From Selaginella moellendorffii (lineage: Eukaryota; Streptophyta; Lycopodiopsida; Selaginellales; Selaginellaceae), in contig NW_003314385.1 of assembly GCF_000143415.4 (NCBI RefSeq), positions 347,649 through 411,648 on the forward strand: a stretch of 64,000 bases of DNA, in the 5' to 3' direction. This document shows positions 1 through 11,202 of the stretch, piece by piece. The notes beneath the pieces are model-generated. The model was not told the DNA's origin and did not search any database. It worked only from the letters and a program-made list of their open reading frames with translations. Within the stretch, counting starts at the first letter, position 1; every line of letters begins with the position of its first letter. The position numbers and the translations under genes were made by a program.

Positions 1-120
1 CATCTTCCTTGTATAAAACCCTTGCCTCACAAGGGCGAGGGGGGGTATTTTGTGGAGAGCAATGAAGCATTTCTCGTGTTTGAGCGAGTGTTGGGGGAAG
101 CGCCCCTCCTTCCCCCAACA
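1..120 (+). repeat. Element E 5' LTR, 3' portion
   Basis: These bases match 9059-9178 almost exactly. The LTR ends in CCCCCAACA at 120, and unique leader sequence starts at 121. The start of this LTR is outside the window. The sequence right after it (AATGGTGAACCCGGCGTG) is where the primer-binding site should be. I cannot assign it to a particular tRNA. Confidence 0.85.
12..18 (+). promoter_or_regulatory. TATA box in E 5' LTR
   Basis: TATAAAA sits about 108 bp before the LTR end, and the same motif is at 9070-9076 in the 3' LTR. The position fits an LTR promoter whose transcript starts inside the LTR. This is inferred from the motif and its place only. Confidence 0.55.
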
Positions 121-1507
121 AATGGTGAACCCGGCGTGACGTGCAGGACTTTCTAAAGCGTCATTTCTCTCTTTTCTTTTGGCCGCAGAGTTTGGGAAGG
201 AATTCCTTGTTCATTTTGCGGTGGTTTTCTTTGATCTTGAGTGTGTTGGATAGGTCTGGAGCTCCTCTTTCCAGCAAGGTATGGCGCTCATCAAGCCGTG
301 CAGTATTTGAAGAGATACAACATTTCTTGGCTCGGTCGGATGAACATTTTGGGGGTTTTCACTTTCTTGCCTGGATCCTCGGCCAAATTTCTCAAGGTAG
401 TGCATTTGGGCTTGTAGATTTGGCCTAAATCTATGAGTAGTGGTAGTTCTTGGCACTAGATTTGGGAGAATTGACGGCATGCAAAAGGATTTTCTTCTCC
501 GGCTAGATTGGGTTATCTTTGTGGTAGGAATTCATGCTCCTCCATGCTTGGTTTTGGATGCCGTTTATTTCTAGAGGTGCTCCTAGTCCTAGGCTTTTGA
601 GAAGTATAAACGGCGCCTTAGTGTCGATCTACATCATGGACATGCACATGTTTTTCCATAATGTTGGCGTTCTGGGCTACCTCTTTGTGGATTTTAGGGA
701 ATATTGAGGCAGTTTCTTCCCAAATTCTTGCGATATAAGGTAGACGGGGCTGAGCTCTTTCCAACGAGCCCACCAACAATCAAAATGGCGAAGGATCGAG
801 ACTAGAGGACTCATTTTTCTCTTTTGGGTTAAACTTCGTTGAGGGTTCCTTGGGAACGAAGCAATCTTCAAGGAACAGGTAACCGTAGGAACAGGAACAG
901 GAGGAGCAGGAACAAAAGTTGGCGTAGAAACAGGGACAATAGGAATAGGCATAGGGATAGGAGTTGGTGTTGGAGCAAGCGCAGGAGTAGGAGCGAGAGT
1001 AGGGGTTACCGGTTACAGGTCACAGGTCCCTGGTTATCGGCTACCGGCTACTCCCGCGGCTACTCCAGTGGCTGCTCCAGCAACTACCCCGGTTACCGGC
1101 TACCGGCTACTCCAGTGGCTACTCCAGCGGCTACTCTAGTGGCTCCTCCAGCAGCTACTCCGAGTGGTCAATGTTTATTCTACGGGCCAACGGTTATCAA
1201 TGGCTACCACTTCCGAGTGCCACCACCATCTCGGCGCTCCACCATATCACTCCATCTTTCATCATTTCCACACTTACCACCCTTGGGCAACGCATCCCCT
1301 CTTCTACCTCTCTTTCTTTCTCGATTTCGGCCAATCCTTGGAGCATACCGGAAGTCATCAAGAGGTTGCATTTGCATATTACACTTTCCTGAGCCGAAAT
1401 CCAGGTATGGGTTAAGTTCTTTGGGTACTCCAGCGGTCGGCTCAAAGGCATTTTGAGCAACTTGAGCACTAGCCTACAGTCTTCTTGCTCCTATCAACCC
1501 AGTTGCC
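121..1507 (+). other. Element E leader with internal repeat block
   Basis: This leader of about 1.4 kb lies between the 5' LTR and gag. No ORF here resembles a known protein. From about 963 to 1428 it carries a block that recurs at about 8357-8720 near the other end of the element. Inside the block, 1006-1160 is a degenerate tandem array of GGTTACCGG and GGCTACTCC units, which explains the 205-codon open frame at 839-1456. Long leaders are usual in Tat-like elements. Confidence 0.65.
963..1428 (+). repeat. Internal direct repeat of element E, left copy
   Basis: The part from about 1163 to 1428 is nearly identical to about 8453-8720. The upstream part is a looser match, because the GGCTACTCC-type tandem units are expanded on this side. 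Both copies lie inside the LTRs in the same orientation, flanking all the coding sequence. Confidence 0.75.
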
Positions 1508-2515
1508 TTGACCGGGCATTTGCAGTGTTCAGGGTATTTGATGCCGGTACAAACTAGACGTACGACGAATTGGCACCCTTTCACCATACCTCAAGGCCCT
1601 AAGGTACGGAGTAAACTTTTCAACATCCAAAGGCAGCTTAGGTACGACACTGCACCTTCTTGGGCTGAGTCCTCTTCCTCCTCGACAGATTCCAGTGACT
1701 TAGATCTACGAGCTATGGCGCAGCCACCCTTAGCTCGACCTCAGCTCCATGTTCTGCAGAAGGGGAGTGATCTGCCGGTCTTTTCAGGTGTTGGAACAGT
1801 CTCTCCAACATCGCATATTAGTCGCTTTGATTACTACTGCACCACAAACATGATCGTCGACGATGATCGTATGTGCCGCGACTTCCTGCAGTCTCTCGAA
1901 GGCAAAGCAGCAACTTGGGCAGATTCTCTCCTCCCAGAGGACCGGACAGACTTCCAGACACTACTTGCTTCTTTCAGAGAACGCTTCGTTGAAGAAAAAC
2001 CCACAAATCGGCTACTTGTCGACCTTTTTTCGTTCCGACAGGGTGCTCACGAGACTGTTCCTGACTACATCACACGCTTTCGAGCTTACTGGAAGCAGTG
2101 TTGGGATCGCGGAGTAGTCCAAGATGAGCAACAGGGGATCACAGCATTCATAGCAGGTCTGCGTGGGAACTTGCAGCGGAAACTTCTTAAGAGGACTTTC
2201 AGGTCTTGTCGTGAGGCATTTTCGTTTGCCACAAAGCTGGAAAGAGAGCTTCTGGTCGACTTGGGGATTGCTAGAGTTGATTTTGACCAAGCCATCATCC
2301 CGTCAGAGTCACCTTGTGCCACTATTCGCCCGTCCACATCAAAGCCTGTTGCTGTTGAGCGTACACCTCCGGCTCTTGAGAACTTTGCCAATGAGATGCG
2401 GCAGCTGAAGGAGATCATTCTTCAACAGCAATCACACCATGACAAACTGCTCCAGGAGCTGGTGGAGTCCAGGAAAGAGGCCGCTAAGCTTGGGAACGCA
2501 GATTTAAGTCCCGTT
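1508..2515 (+). pseudogene. Element E gag (capsid region)
   Basis: The frame opened at 1508 encodes a retrotransposon Gag core, roughly residues 90-260, with the usual pattern of a tryptophan-rich helix (KAATWADSL), a FRERF segment and a long alpha-helical tail. A glutamine-rich coiled segment follows. Near 2510-2520 the sense continues in another frame, where a CFKLHPELRP-type cysteine/histidine stretch appears at about 2557-2590, followed without a break by the protease region. So there is one frameshift between capsid and the rest of the polyprotein. It could be decay or programmed shifting. Given the other lesions downstream, decay is more likely. Confidence 0.75.
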
Positions 2516-5500
2516 GGTGCACTCACTGCGAGACGAACACACACAACACACAGCGCTGCTTCAAGCTTCACCCAGAGCTTCGGCCTCCATCTTCTCAACG
2601 TGTCCAACAACATCTCTTTGCTGATAACTCCACACAGCCTCAGGGTCCAGAGACATATCAGGAGCAGTTGGAGCGACAAGCAATTGAGGCAGCCCCTTCG
2701 TCAAGCAAAGGCAAGGCACCAGTCTCATTAGTCAACATGATTTTGGTAGCCGAGGAACTTTATAGGCAACAACAGCAAACCGCAGCCACTCGAGCCCAAG
2801 CGAAGAAGAAGGTAGCCACTCAGCCTACCATAGATCCCCCAGCGCCAGTTGAGAGCGACTCTCCGTTGGCCTCAGGCCCAATGACACAGAGGGTGGCTTG
2901 TAAACTCCCCTTCAAGTCACTCCTCTCTTCTCCTCCTGAGGTCTCACCAGCAGCTACTCCTGTTCCGGAGCTGGTTCTTCAACAGCTGGTTGACACTCCT
3001 GTCACCTTTTCGCTCCGAGATATGTTGTGCCTTGTCACGGGATTCGGCCAGCATTTGGAGAAGTTTGCACGGTCAGGAACACCAGAGAGCACTCTCAAGA
3101 GGACTCCTCAAGAGGTGCACATCCTCGATATGACAAGATATGGAGGAGATCCTGGTCCGTTCTTCGTCCCGGTGCAGATCGGTACTTCCTCTTGTAGGAT
3201 GGATGCTTTGGTTGACTCCGGTTCTGGAAGCAACATTATCTCTCTTGAAGCTGCCCTTTCAGCACAGCTATAGATCACTGAGAGCTCCTCCATTGTGCTC
3301 AAAACCTTCGCCAACCATACCGTTCCTCCAGCGGGAATTTGCTGTGGTGTCAAGGTCTTTGTGCAGGGTGTTATTTCTAAGGTGGATTTCCTCGTGGTTG
3401 ACTACCAACGTCTTGGAACGTCCTCTTTGAAGGACTCTATCATCCTTGGCCGCTCATGGCAAGTCACAGCCCATTGCACCATTGATAGTGCACAAGGCAA
3501 GTTGGAAATTAGCGATGGAACCCATAGCGCCACCTTTCTCAACAACCACGGCAGAGCTCTTTCTCAGCAAGCCCAGCAAGCTCGGACTAGGATGGCCTCC
3601 ACACCATACTTTCCTCCCGACCTCACAGAGGTTTTTCCTGAGTTGGTAGTGGCGTCAACCATCTATATGGCGGATGCTTCCTCATGCAATGCGATTGACA
3701 CGGTTGGAGGTGAGTCAGGTAGACCGAGACATCTCTCAACTTCACTCTCTTTATTTGAGAGTAAGGCCGAGCCTCTAGACAGGCCCTCTTTATTTGAGGG
3801 CAGGGCTTATAGGATACGGGCTCACATATCTAGCTTTTCAGAGTGTTTCTTGATAGAGGAAGGGCTCCTTGATTCGTTTCTTGCATGGGACCAAATCTCT
3901 CTTATTGAGCTTGATGACACAGTCACCCCAGACCGAGTCCATCTTTCACAGGACACAGCTGAACTCAATTCTCCTCAGCAACTCCCTGAGATGTTACACA
4001 GCCAGCATCTTCCTACTAAAATTGCGGTAGCTGATGACTTCGAGCGTATTTTGTCATGCTGTTTTTTGGAGACGGAAGATGACATCCAGTCACACAATTG
4101 GCAGGAAGAATCAAGCAAATCGGACGTGCTGCATGCAAGTTATAGCTCTTTGAGTTCGGAATTTCCGACCATGGAGCCCTCAGTACAAATCCAAGGGTAT
4201 TACACTGAAACTTTAGCACCAAACTTGGACTGGACTTCGGTGGAGGATCTTCCTTCCCTTGCAGAGTACCTGGCTGCAGTCCTTGCATTGGACATCGAGC
4301 ACTCAGAGCATCAGAAGCAAAGAGAACCACAAACAAAGACTCCGGATCCAACAGCAACGTTCTTACCAGACTTACCAGAGATGGTCTTGCCAGATGTAGT
4401 GTCCCCAGCATCTTTATTTGAGGAAGAGGCCACTCCTATGATTACAGCTTATTTTGACGGTGTTTTCTGCCCCAAAAACCAGGTTGCCGGCATTGGAGTT
4501 TGGATGATTGATTCTGTGGAGAACAAAGTAGCCGACCTCTCTATCACTTTGCCAGCAACATCAGCTAATGAAGCAGAGTACTTGGCGGCCATCAGTGCCA
4601 TGAAGCTGGCCACAAACCTCAAGTTTAGGCGAGTCACTTTCATTGGAGATGCGCAACTCATCATACGCCAACTTACTGGAGAATACCAAGTCCGCAAAGA
4701 GAACCTGAAAGAGCTGTGGCAGCGGGCGGTCAACCTGAAGGATGAGTTCTCTGAGGTGTCTTTTCAAAGTGTCCCCCGTGAAGAAAAATTTTGGGCAGAC
4801 AGGTTATCACACCAAGCAATCACCACGATGCGAGAAGCTAAAGGCACTCCCTGCTCTTCGGTTTCCAGGGTCAGGGAAGAATCAAAGATAGAGCCTCCTG
4901 AAACCAAGGTTTCCCCAGACTCCAGGGTTCATGCCGTTTTTCTAGGTGATGACAAGGATCCGGTCTTTATCGCCACATCGCTTGCTTCAACAAACGCAGC
5001 AAAGCTCTTGGATCTCCTTCACTGTTTCAAGGACGTGTTTGCTTGGGACTACAGCCAGCTCCCAGGAGTTCCCATGGACACAATCATGCACAGTATCGTG
5101 CTTTCAGAGTCAGCCAAACCAGTCCGTCAAAAAATGCGGCGTTTCAGCCCGGCAGCTCACTCAGAGATGAAGTTGGAGATCGAGCGACTTCTGGCAGCCG
5201 GCTTTATTTACCCTTTGGAGAGCTCAGAGTGGGTGGCCAATCTCGTCCCTGCACGCAAGGCAAATGGAAAACTCCGCCTCTGTGTTGACTTTCGAGACTT
5301 GAACAAGGCAACTGCAAAAGATCACTTTCCAACTCCGTTTATCGATGCGATTGTGGATGAGATGGCTGGCCACTGGTACTACTCTTTCATGGATGGCTTT
5401 TCCGGGTACAACCAGATCTTCATTCATCCAGATCATCGAGATCTTATGGCCTTCCGGACACCTTGGGGCGTCTTTGCTTTCAATGTCCTCCCATTCGGCT

Positions 5501-6640
5501 TGTGTAACGCCGGGGCTACTTTTCAGCGCTTTATGACCCACGCCTTTCACGACTTGATTGGAGGCGCTTTGAGGGTGTATATGGATGATCTGTGCACGAC
5601 CTCAGACTCCTTTGAGGATCACCTTATGCACTTGGACCAGATTTTCACTCGCTGCCGACACCACAGGTTTTCATTGAACCCGGCAAAGTGTAAATTCGGG
5701 GTAACCGAAGGCCGGTTACTGGGCTTTGATGTCTCTCAGGATGGGATCAAACCCCAGGTAGCCAAGGCTCAAGAGATTCTGGATCGGAACCCACCAACCA
5801 ACTTGAAGCAGCTTCGCAGTTTCCTTGGGCAAACGGGTTTCTTTCGCCGTTTCATCCACAACTATGCTGCACGTTCACGGCCTCTGGTAGCTTTGCTACA
5901 ACACAGTGTTCCATTTATCTGGGGTGAGTCCCAACAACAAGCCTTTGAATCACTACAGCAGTCACTCCGCACGGCCCCGGTACTCCAACCACCAGAACGA
6001 CAACTTCCTTTTGACATTTACATCACAACGGGTACAGAGGCTTTTGGAGTATGCCTTTGCCAATGTTCACAGCCTGGCAAGCCACCACATGCAACATATT
6101 ATGCCTCACATTCGTTCAAGGAGACTGAAAAGAAATATGTGGATGCGGAAAAAGAAGCAGTGGCTGTTGTTTACACCTTGGAGCAATTCTGTCACTTTCT
6201 CGCTGGAGCCCGTATCCATTTCCACGTCTATTTTAATGTGCTCACCTTTCTTTTACAGTGACCGGTTCACAGTACTCGTACTTTATCTTGGATTGTGACC
6301 ATCCAAGAGTTCCAACCAACTTTTCACATGCGGCGGAAGCGTGTGATGGATCCGAGCGAGTTCCTGGTTGCTGAGGCTACCTCCTTTGTGGTCCCAGCAG
6401 CATTACAGGATGTTGCGGTGTACCTAGATTCAGGTCAGTTCCCAGCAGATTCCTCACTAGTACAACAAAAGGCATTGGAGATCCGAGCACGGGGGTTTTG
6501 CCTTCTTGATGGACACCTTTACAGGAGGACTTCCCAGGAAGTTTTGTTGCGGTGTGTGGGAGAACACGAGGTCCCTGAGCTCCTTCGCGCTTTCCACTCT
6601 TGTGCGGGGCATTTCTCGGGACGGGTTACAGCACAGCTCC
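2516..6640 (+). pseudogene. Element E pol: protease, acquired RNase H, reverse transcriptase, second RNase H
   Basis: One frame holds, in order, an aspartic protease with LVDSGSGS (Asp codon at 3214), an RNase H at about 4435-4830, the reverse transcriptase at about 5200-5700 with FMDGFSGYNQ and YMDDL (Tyr codon at 5578), and a second RNase H at about 6010-6250. The first RNase H shows all four acidic sites: AYFDG (Asp codon 4456), NEAEY, IGDAQ and WADRLSH. The second lacks the first Asp (a Thr stands there) and the third (VYFN instead of a VYTD type), so it is probably inactive. In-frame stops are TAG at 3271-3273 and TGA at 6259-6261. Sense continues past both. The acquired RNase H lies before RT, which differs from the RT-RNH-aRNH order I know for Tat elements. 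Confidence 0.85.
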
Positions 6641-7639
6641 TCTACTGGCTACTTTTGGCCTCAGATTCACCAGGACAGCTTGGCCTATGCAAAGTCATGT
6701 GAGCAGTGCTAATGGTTCAACCCCCGGAGCCATGTTCCATGTCTTCCTTTCCAGATCATCACTTCTCCGGGTCCCTTTTTCCAGTGGGGACTTGACTTCG
6801 TTGGCCCGATCAACCCACCGAGCTCAAAAGGACAGCGATACATCATCGTGGCGACAGACTATTTCACAAAATGGGTCGAGGCCACCCCTTTGCGACAAGC
6901 GGATCAACAGTCTACAGCAAAGTTTGTCTACGAGTACATAATTTGCCGATTTGGAGTTCCCGCAGTTTTGGTTTCTGATCGTGGCAGCGGCTTCCTTGGA
7001 CAGGTGATGCAGCGTCTTCTCCAGCAGTTGCAGGTCAAGCATGTGAAGAGCAGCAGCTATTATCCTGAGTGCAATGGCCAGGCAGAGTCCAGCAACAAGA
7101 TATTGAAGATAGTCATCTCAAAGCTTGTGGAGGATCACCCAAGGCGTTGGCACGAGCACTTGGTTACGGCGTTGTGGGCCTTTCGGACGTCCTTCAAGAC
7201 ATCCATCTCTGCGACCCCATTCTCCCTTGTCTATGGGACAGAGGCCGTGCTCCCAGTGGAGATCCAGGTGCCATCACTCTCACTTTCACTTCAATACGCA
7301 GCAGCGATGCAGCTTAGCGATGAGGACAAGCTTCATGCACGTGACTTGGAGGTTCTTGCCTTGGAAGAATGGCGACAATCCACGACTGAACATCTCCTTC
7401 GAGGCAAGTAGAAGATTAAGTCAGTCATCGATCACCAGCAGTCTGCCGAACCATTCGAGGATGGCGATCTCGTTCTACTCAAGGAGTTCACGCCACCTTT
7501 GAAATTCTCCCCTCGCTGGACCGGCCCCTACTTTGTCCAGCGACACATTGGAGGTGGAGCATACGTGCTACTTGATGCTGAGGGACGTGAGCTCCCACAC
7601 GCTCACAACCACTCTCATCTCAAACGCTTCATCCGGTGA
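6641..7639 (+). pseudogene. Element E integrase
   Basis: A one-base frameshift near 6640 moves the sense into the next frame within the zinc-binding N-terminal domain (His pair before the shift, CEQC-type cysteines after it). A TAA at 6710-6712 follows directly. The DDE catalytic core is complete: Asp codons at 6794 and 6977 and Glu at 7085, giving the D-x35-E spacing. The core has TDYFTKWVEA and NGQAE motifs typical of Tat-clade integrases. TAG at 7409-7411 interrupts the C-terminal domain, and sense resumes through a WTGPY motif to the natural stop at 7637-7639. No chromodomain is present, unlike family A. Confidence 0.83.
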
Positions 7640-8991
7640 GGCGTTCCTTTTCTCTTCTTTTTCTTTTTCTTTTTCTTCCTTTCTTTCACTTTACTTTCGT
7701 GGCTACTTTTCTTACTTTCAGAGGGTGTTTCTCCATTGGACAATGGCCCATGCCTTGGATTTCGTGCTTAGGCTGCATTGCCGTTTGTATGGAGGTTCCT
7801 CGCTTGGCTCGGTCTATGTTCCAGGTTCTTTGGCCCTTCCTTTATCATTACTACACCCTACACATTTCCCACATTTCATTCCATATCATCTACACTCACA
7901 GTTCCATCACCAATCACTTCCAACAGCGTTGCCCGCACTTATCTCTAGATGCCCATCTTGCATCTTTCATTCTTTCACCATCATTCCCATCTCCATTCGA
8001 GGTCACATTTACACCATACCACGGACGCACATACATGCAGCAAAAGACACCACCTCACTTGGACGTGCCATGTCCAAGATGTCCTTACGACCATTTGCCG
8101 ACAATGCACTAGCTTTTCTGGAACGACTTTCTTCCAACCAGGTGAACCTGTTCACTCAAGGCACCTAGGTGGATCTTTAGGCGAGGCCACAGAAGCCGAA
8201 GCCACTTTCTCCTGCTCTAGCACTCAGTGGACACATGCCACCTCTCTTTACCGGCAACCCAGCGACTATGCCGTCCTTTTCAGCTGCTGACTTCTTCAGT
8301 CCGACACATCAGACTAGCCACCTTCTCAGAGAGCCACCACCATCTCAACGCTCCACCATGGAGCTGGCGCAGGAGTAGGAGCAAGAGCAGGTGGTTACCA
8401 GTTACTGGTTACAGGTACCCGGCTACCGGTTATCGGTTACCGGCTACTCCGGGTGGTCAGTGTTTACTCTACGGGCCAACGGTTATCAATGGCTACCACT
8501 TCCAAGTGCCACCACCATCTCGGCGCTCTACCATATCACTCCATCTTTCATCATTTCCACACTTACCACCCTTGGGCAACGCATCCCCTCTTCTGCCTCT
8601 CTTTCTTTCTCGATTTCGGCCAATCCTTGGAGCATACCGGGAGTCATCAAGAGGTTGCATTTGCATATTACACTTTCCTGAGCCGAAATCCAAGTACGGG
8701 TTAAGTTCTTTGGGTACTCACGTTCTTTTTCCTCTATTTTCCTCCTCTTTTCACACTTTTTCTACACTTTTCTTCAACTTCAGGGTCCAGTTTGACTACA
8801 GGGTTTCCCACCGGGTTTTCTCCCTGTCTCCAAACTTCTCACCTACCTTTTTCTTTCTTTTCCACTCTGTTTTCTAGAGTTTCTACTATTTCACGCAGTT
8901 ACCAGCACTTGGCATCAGTAGCAAACGTACACTCTACACTCTTCGGAGGGTTCTCGCGCGTCTGGAGCCAGCGCGATCCACCGTGGTCGCA
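7640..8991 (+). other. Element E 3' non-coding region
   Basis: This 1.35-kb stretch between the pol stop and the 3' LTR starts with a pyrimidine-rich tract (about 7646-7695) and is CT-rich throughout. It contains the right copy of the internal repeat (about 8357-8720). The open frames here, up to 216 codons, have compositionally biased translations and match nothing I recognise. I see no clear polypurine tract before the inferred 3' LTR start. Confidence 0.6.
8357..8720 (+). repeat. Internal direct repeat of element E, right copy
   Basis: Matches about 963-1428 of the leader. The last 267 bp or so are nearly identical between copies, down to the shared AAGTTCTTTGGGTACTC end. The GGTTACCGG/GGCTACTCC array is much shorter here than in the left copy. 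Confidence 0.75.
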
Positions 8992-9178
8992 TGTTAGGGC
9001 GTGGCCACCGAGAGAGTGAGAGAGAGGGAGGGAATATTCTGGTCCTTAGAATATTCCCCATCTTCCTTGTATAAAACCCTTGCCTCACAAGGGCGAGGGG
9101 GGTTATTTTGTGGAGAGCAATGAAGCATTTCTCGTGTTTGAGCGAGTGTTGGGGGAAGTGCCCCTCCTTCCCCCAACA
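8992..9178 (+). repeat. Element E 3' LTR
   Basis: The last 120 bases match the partial 5' LTR at 1-120. The right end (CCCCCAACA) is fixed by that match and by the abrupt change to family D sequence at 9179. The left end is inferred from a TGTTAGGG that pairs with the inverted terminal CCCCAACA, giving a 187-bp LTR. A TATA box lies at 9070-9076. Confidence 0.65.
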
Positions 9179-9371
9179 TCCCTTACTGGCCCTTTTTTCA
9201 TCCACCACATCGTGCGCAAGTTCATGCATGAACTTGAGTGGAGAGCCATGTCTTTTCGACACGCTACTCCTCGAGGATAGGTCCATATCTAGGACCCTCT
9301 GATTCCAATACAAGCGGTGATATACTTGGCCACCAATAAGAGTCGGACTAAGGAACAACTCCGATACCAAG
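9179..9371 (-). mobile_element. Family D interior remnant with primer-binding site
   Basis: Read on the minus strand this matches the start of the D interior at 57723-57915. The primer-binding site next to the LTR reads TTGGTATCGGAG (about 9356-9369 on the plus strand as its complement), close to the sequence complementary to the 3' end of initiator tRNA-Met. Element E cuts it off at 9178. Confidence 0.75.
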
Positions 9372-11201
9372 TTGTAAGCCACTAAAATTTTCCATTCTAC
9401 TTTAGTCACTTAACCACACCTCTGACCACTTTGAGGAGTCTCATTCATAACCTCCTTAAGTGCAATTCAGGACTTGGGACTTGCTAGTCCCAAGAATGGC
9501 ATCCATGCCACTCAACACTTGCACTTGGTCCAAGTGCTCCATGTGTCCAATCCCAAGACCGACACCCAAAGGTACCATTGACATATCGGCCCGTTACACT
9601 AAGGCCATGCCCATTCACCTTTGCCACACTAGTGGTCCAATACCACTTGCATCACAATCCCATCTCTCCAAGACTGGGCCAACCATCCGTGAGTGGTCAT
9701 CCCAGATCCACTCCTTAGCATCTTTAGGATGCCTACCGACAAGGGGAACAGCCTTCCCCAATATCCCTCTGTCAGTCCCCACTAGGTCCCTTTTTGCCCT
9801 TGGCCGTGTTTGCCAACAGTGCCACTGGATCGAGGCCCACAGGCTTGACCACTAAGTCCCATGGTCCTCTGGGACTTCCTCACCACATGACCGTATCCTT
9901 GGCCACCACACCAAAGAACTGCTCCTTTTCCTTTCCATAGTCTGGGACTTGGGGACAACACTTTAGAACATCGTGGCCTTACGCGGGCCACCTAGGTACT
10001 CTCCCCGCCTTCCACCTTTGGGTGCTCTAGCCATGGGCTTAGAGCGAGGTTCCGTTGAGCCACGCCTGGTATCCAAGTAGGTAGTGCCACCCACACTTGG
10101 ACTGGGAGCATCGGCCAGTCGATCTCCCGGGGGAACTAGAGCCGGCTCTTGAACACTTCACCAAGCTACCCCACTTGTCGGTCCATATTCACTCTAGTCT
10201 TGGACTTCCCAGTGGTCAGTTCATCACCCAACACTGGGTTTGGCCTTCCTGGGCCAAACTGGCCTTTTCTGGCCAAACTGACTCCACTACAGTCCTCCCC
10301 TTTACTATACTTTTGGAGCTCACCAAACCCCCCAGGGTCTGGGAGACAAACGCTTTGGGCTTTCACCCTCTCAGACTCGAACTCGGACTCAAACTCGGAC
10401 TCAAACTCGGATTCGGACTCGGACTCGGACTTTGGACTTGGGCTTGGTCTCGGCCTCAGCCTCGGTCTCGGTCTCGGTCCCAGTCTGGGTCTCGGTCTCG
10501 GTCCCAGTCTGGGTCTCGGTCTCGGTCCTGGTCTCGGTCTCGACTTCGGACTCCATCTCGGGCTCCATCTTGGGTCCATCTTGGACTCCATCTCGGTCCA
10601 TCTCGGACTCCATCTCGGGTCCATCTCGGACTCCATCTCGGTCCATCTTGGACTCCATCTCGGGTCCATCTTGGTCCATCTCTGGTCCATCTTGGACTCC
10701 ATCTCGGACTCCATCTCGGACTCCATCTTGGACTTCAGCTCGGACTCCAGCTCGGACTCCATCTCGGACTCCAACTCGGACTCCACCTCAGACTCCATCT
10801 CGGACTCCATCTCGGACTCCATCTCGGACTCCATCTCGGAGTCCACCTCGGACTCCAACTCGGACTCCATCTCGAACTCCACCTTGGACTCCATCTCGGA
10901 CTCCGTCTCGGTCCATCTCGGACTCCATCTCGGACTCTAACTCGGGTCCATCTCGGACTCCATCTCGGACACTTCCACGTGTCATGTGTTGGTCCTTTTA
11001 GGTCCCTTTTTGGAGCCTCGCTTATTGCTCACTTCATGCTTGTTCCTCAAGCCCTTTGTTGGGAGTTCCACTCCCGCTCTCGACCTTTCAAGTCGGAGCT
11101 TTTGGTCCAAACGTGTTACACTCGTTTGGCTTTCGATTCGGCCACTCCACGTGGCACCCTTTCGGCTCCACTTTGGGGGCCTAGGGATTTTGTGTCTCAC
11201 A
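9372..11201 (-). repeat. Family D LTR (1830 bp), minus orientation
   Basis: On the minus strand the LTR starts TGTGAGACACA (11201) and ends GGCTTACA (9372), followed by the primer-binding site. The same LTR in plus orientation is 56286-57722 (1437 bp). The length difference is mostly explained by the minisatellite at 10370-10980, which is only about 180 bp in the other copy. Open frames of up to 515 codons across this LTR are products of the repeat and not genes. Confidence 0.75.
10370..10980. repeat. 12-bp minisatellite (CTCGGACTCCAT) in D LTR
   Basis: About 600 bp of degenerate tandem units based on CTCGGACTCCAT and close variants (CTCGGTCC, CTCGGACTC, CTCGGGTC). The left part is built on a shorter CTCGGT period. 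Because the unit is a multiple of three and lacks stops in several frames, long open frames appear on both strands, for example a Glu-Met-Glu-Ser repeat on the minus strand. A short version sits at 56515-56690. Confidence 0.9.
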
Positions 11202-11202
11202 C

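Larger units (their letters stand above)
1..9178 (+). mobile_element. Element E: Tat-like Ty3/gypsy LTR retrotransposon, decayed, 5'-truncated by window edge
   Basis: The element is bounded by matching LTR ends: bases 1-120 correspond one to one with 9059-9178. Between them lie a long leader, gag, protease, an acquired RNase H, reverse transcriptase, a second RNase H and integrase, all on the plus strand. Integrase comes after RT, which defines Ty3/gypsy order, and the integrase and acquired RNase H resemble those of the plant Tat clade. The coding region has at least two frameshifts and four in-frame stops, so this copy cannot be autonomous. Its 3' end lies inside a family D interior (9179 onward), so E inserted into D. 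The matching target-site duplication would lie left of the window. Confidence 0.88.

Noticed and set aside
839-1456. Open frame of 205 codons in the E leader
   Set aside because: It covers Arg/Ser-rich simple repeats and the internal direct repeat. No domain is seen and the right copy of the repeat reads differently.
2510-2520. Programmed frameshift between gag and protease in element E
   Set aside because: I see no convincing slippery site, and the element has another frameshift and four stops, so decay is the simpler explanation. A consensus of other copies could reopen this.
7533-8877. Open frames of 211 and 216 codons after E integrase
   Set aside because: CT-rich non-coding tail. They overlap in several frames with biased composition and no recognisable motif.
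9179-9371. Independent host gene in the 164-codon minus-strand frame at 8915-9409
   Set aside because: The frame crosses the boundary between E and D and is explained by D primer-binding-site and interior sequence plus the E LTR.
10370-10980. CRISPR array
   Set aside because: Units are contiguous with no unique spacers. It is a minisatellite in a eukaryotic LTR.
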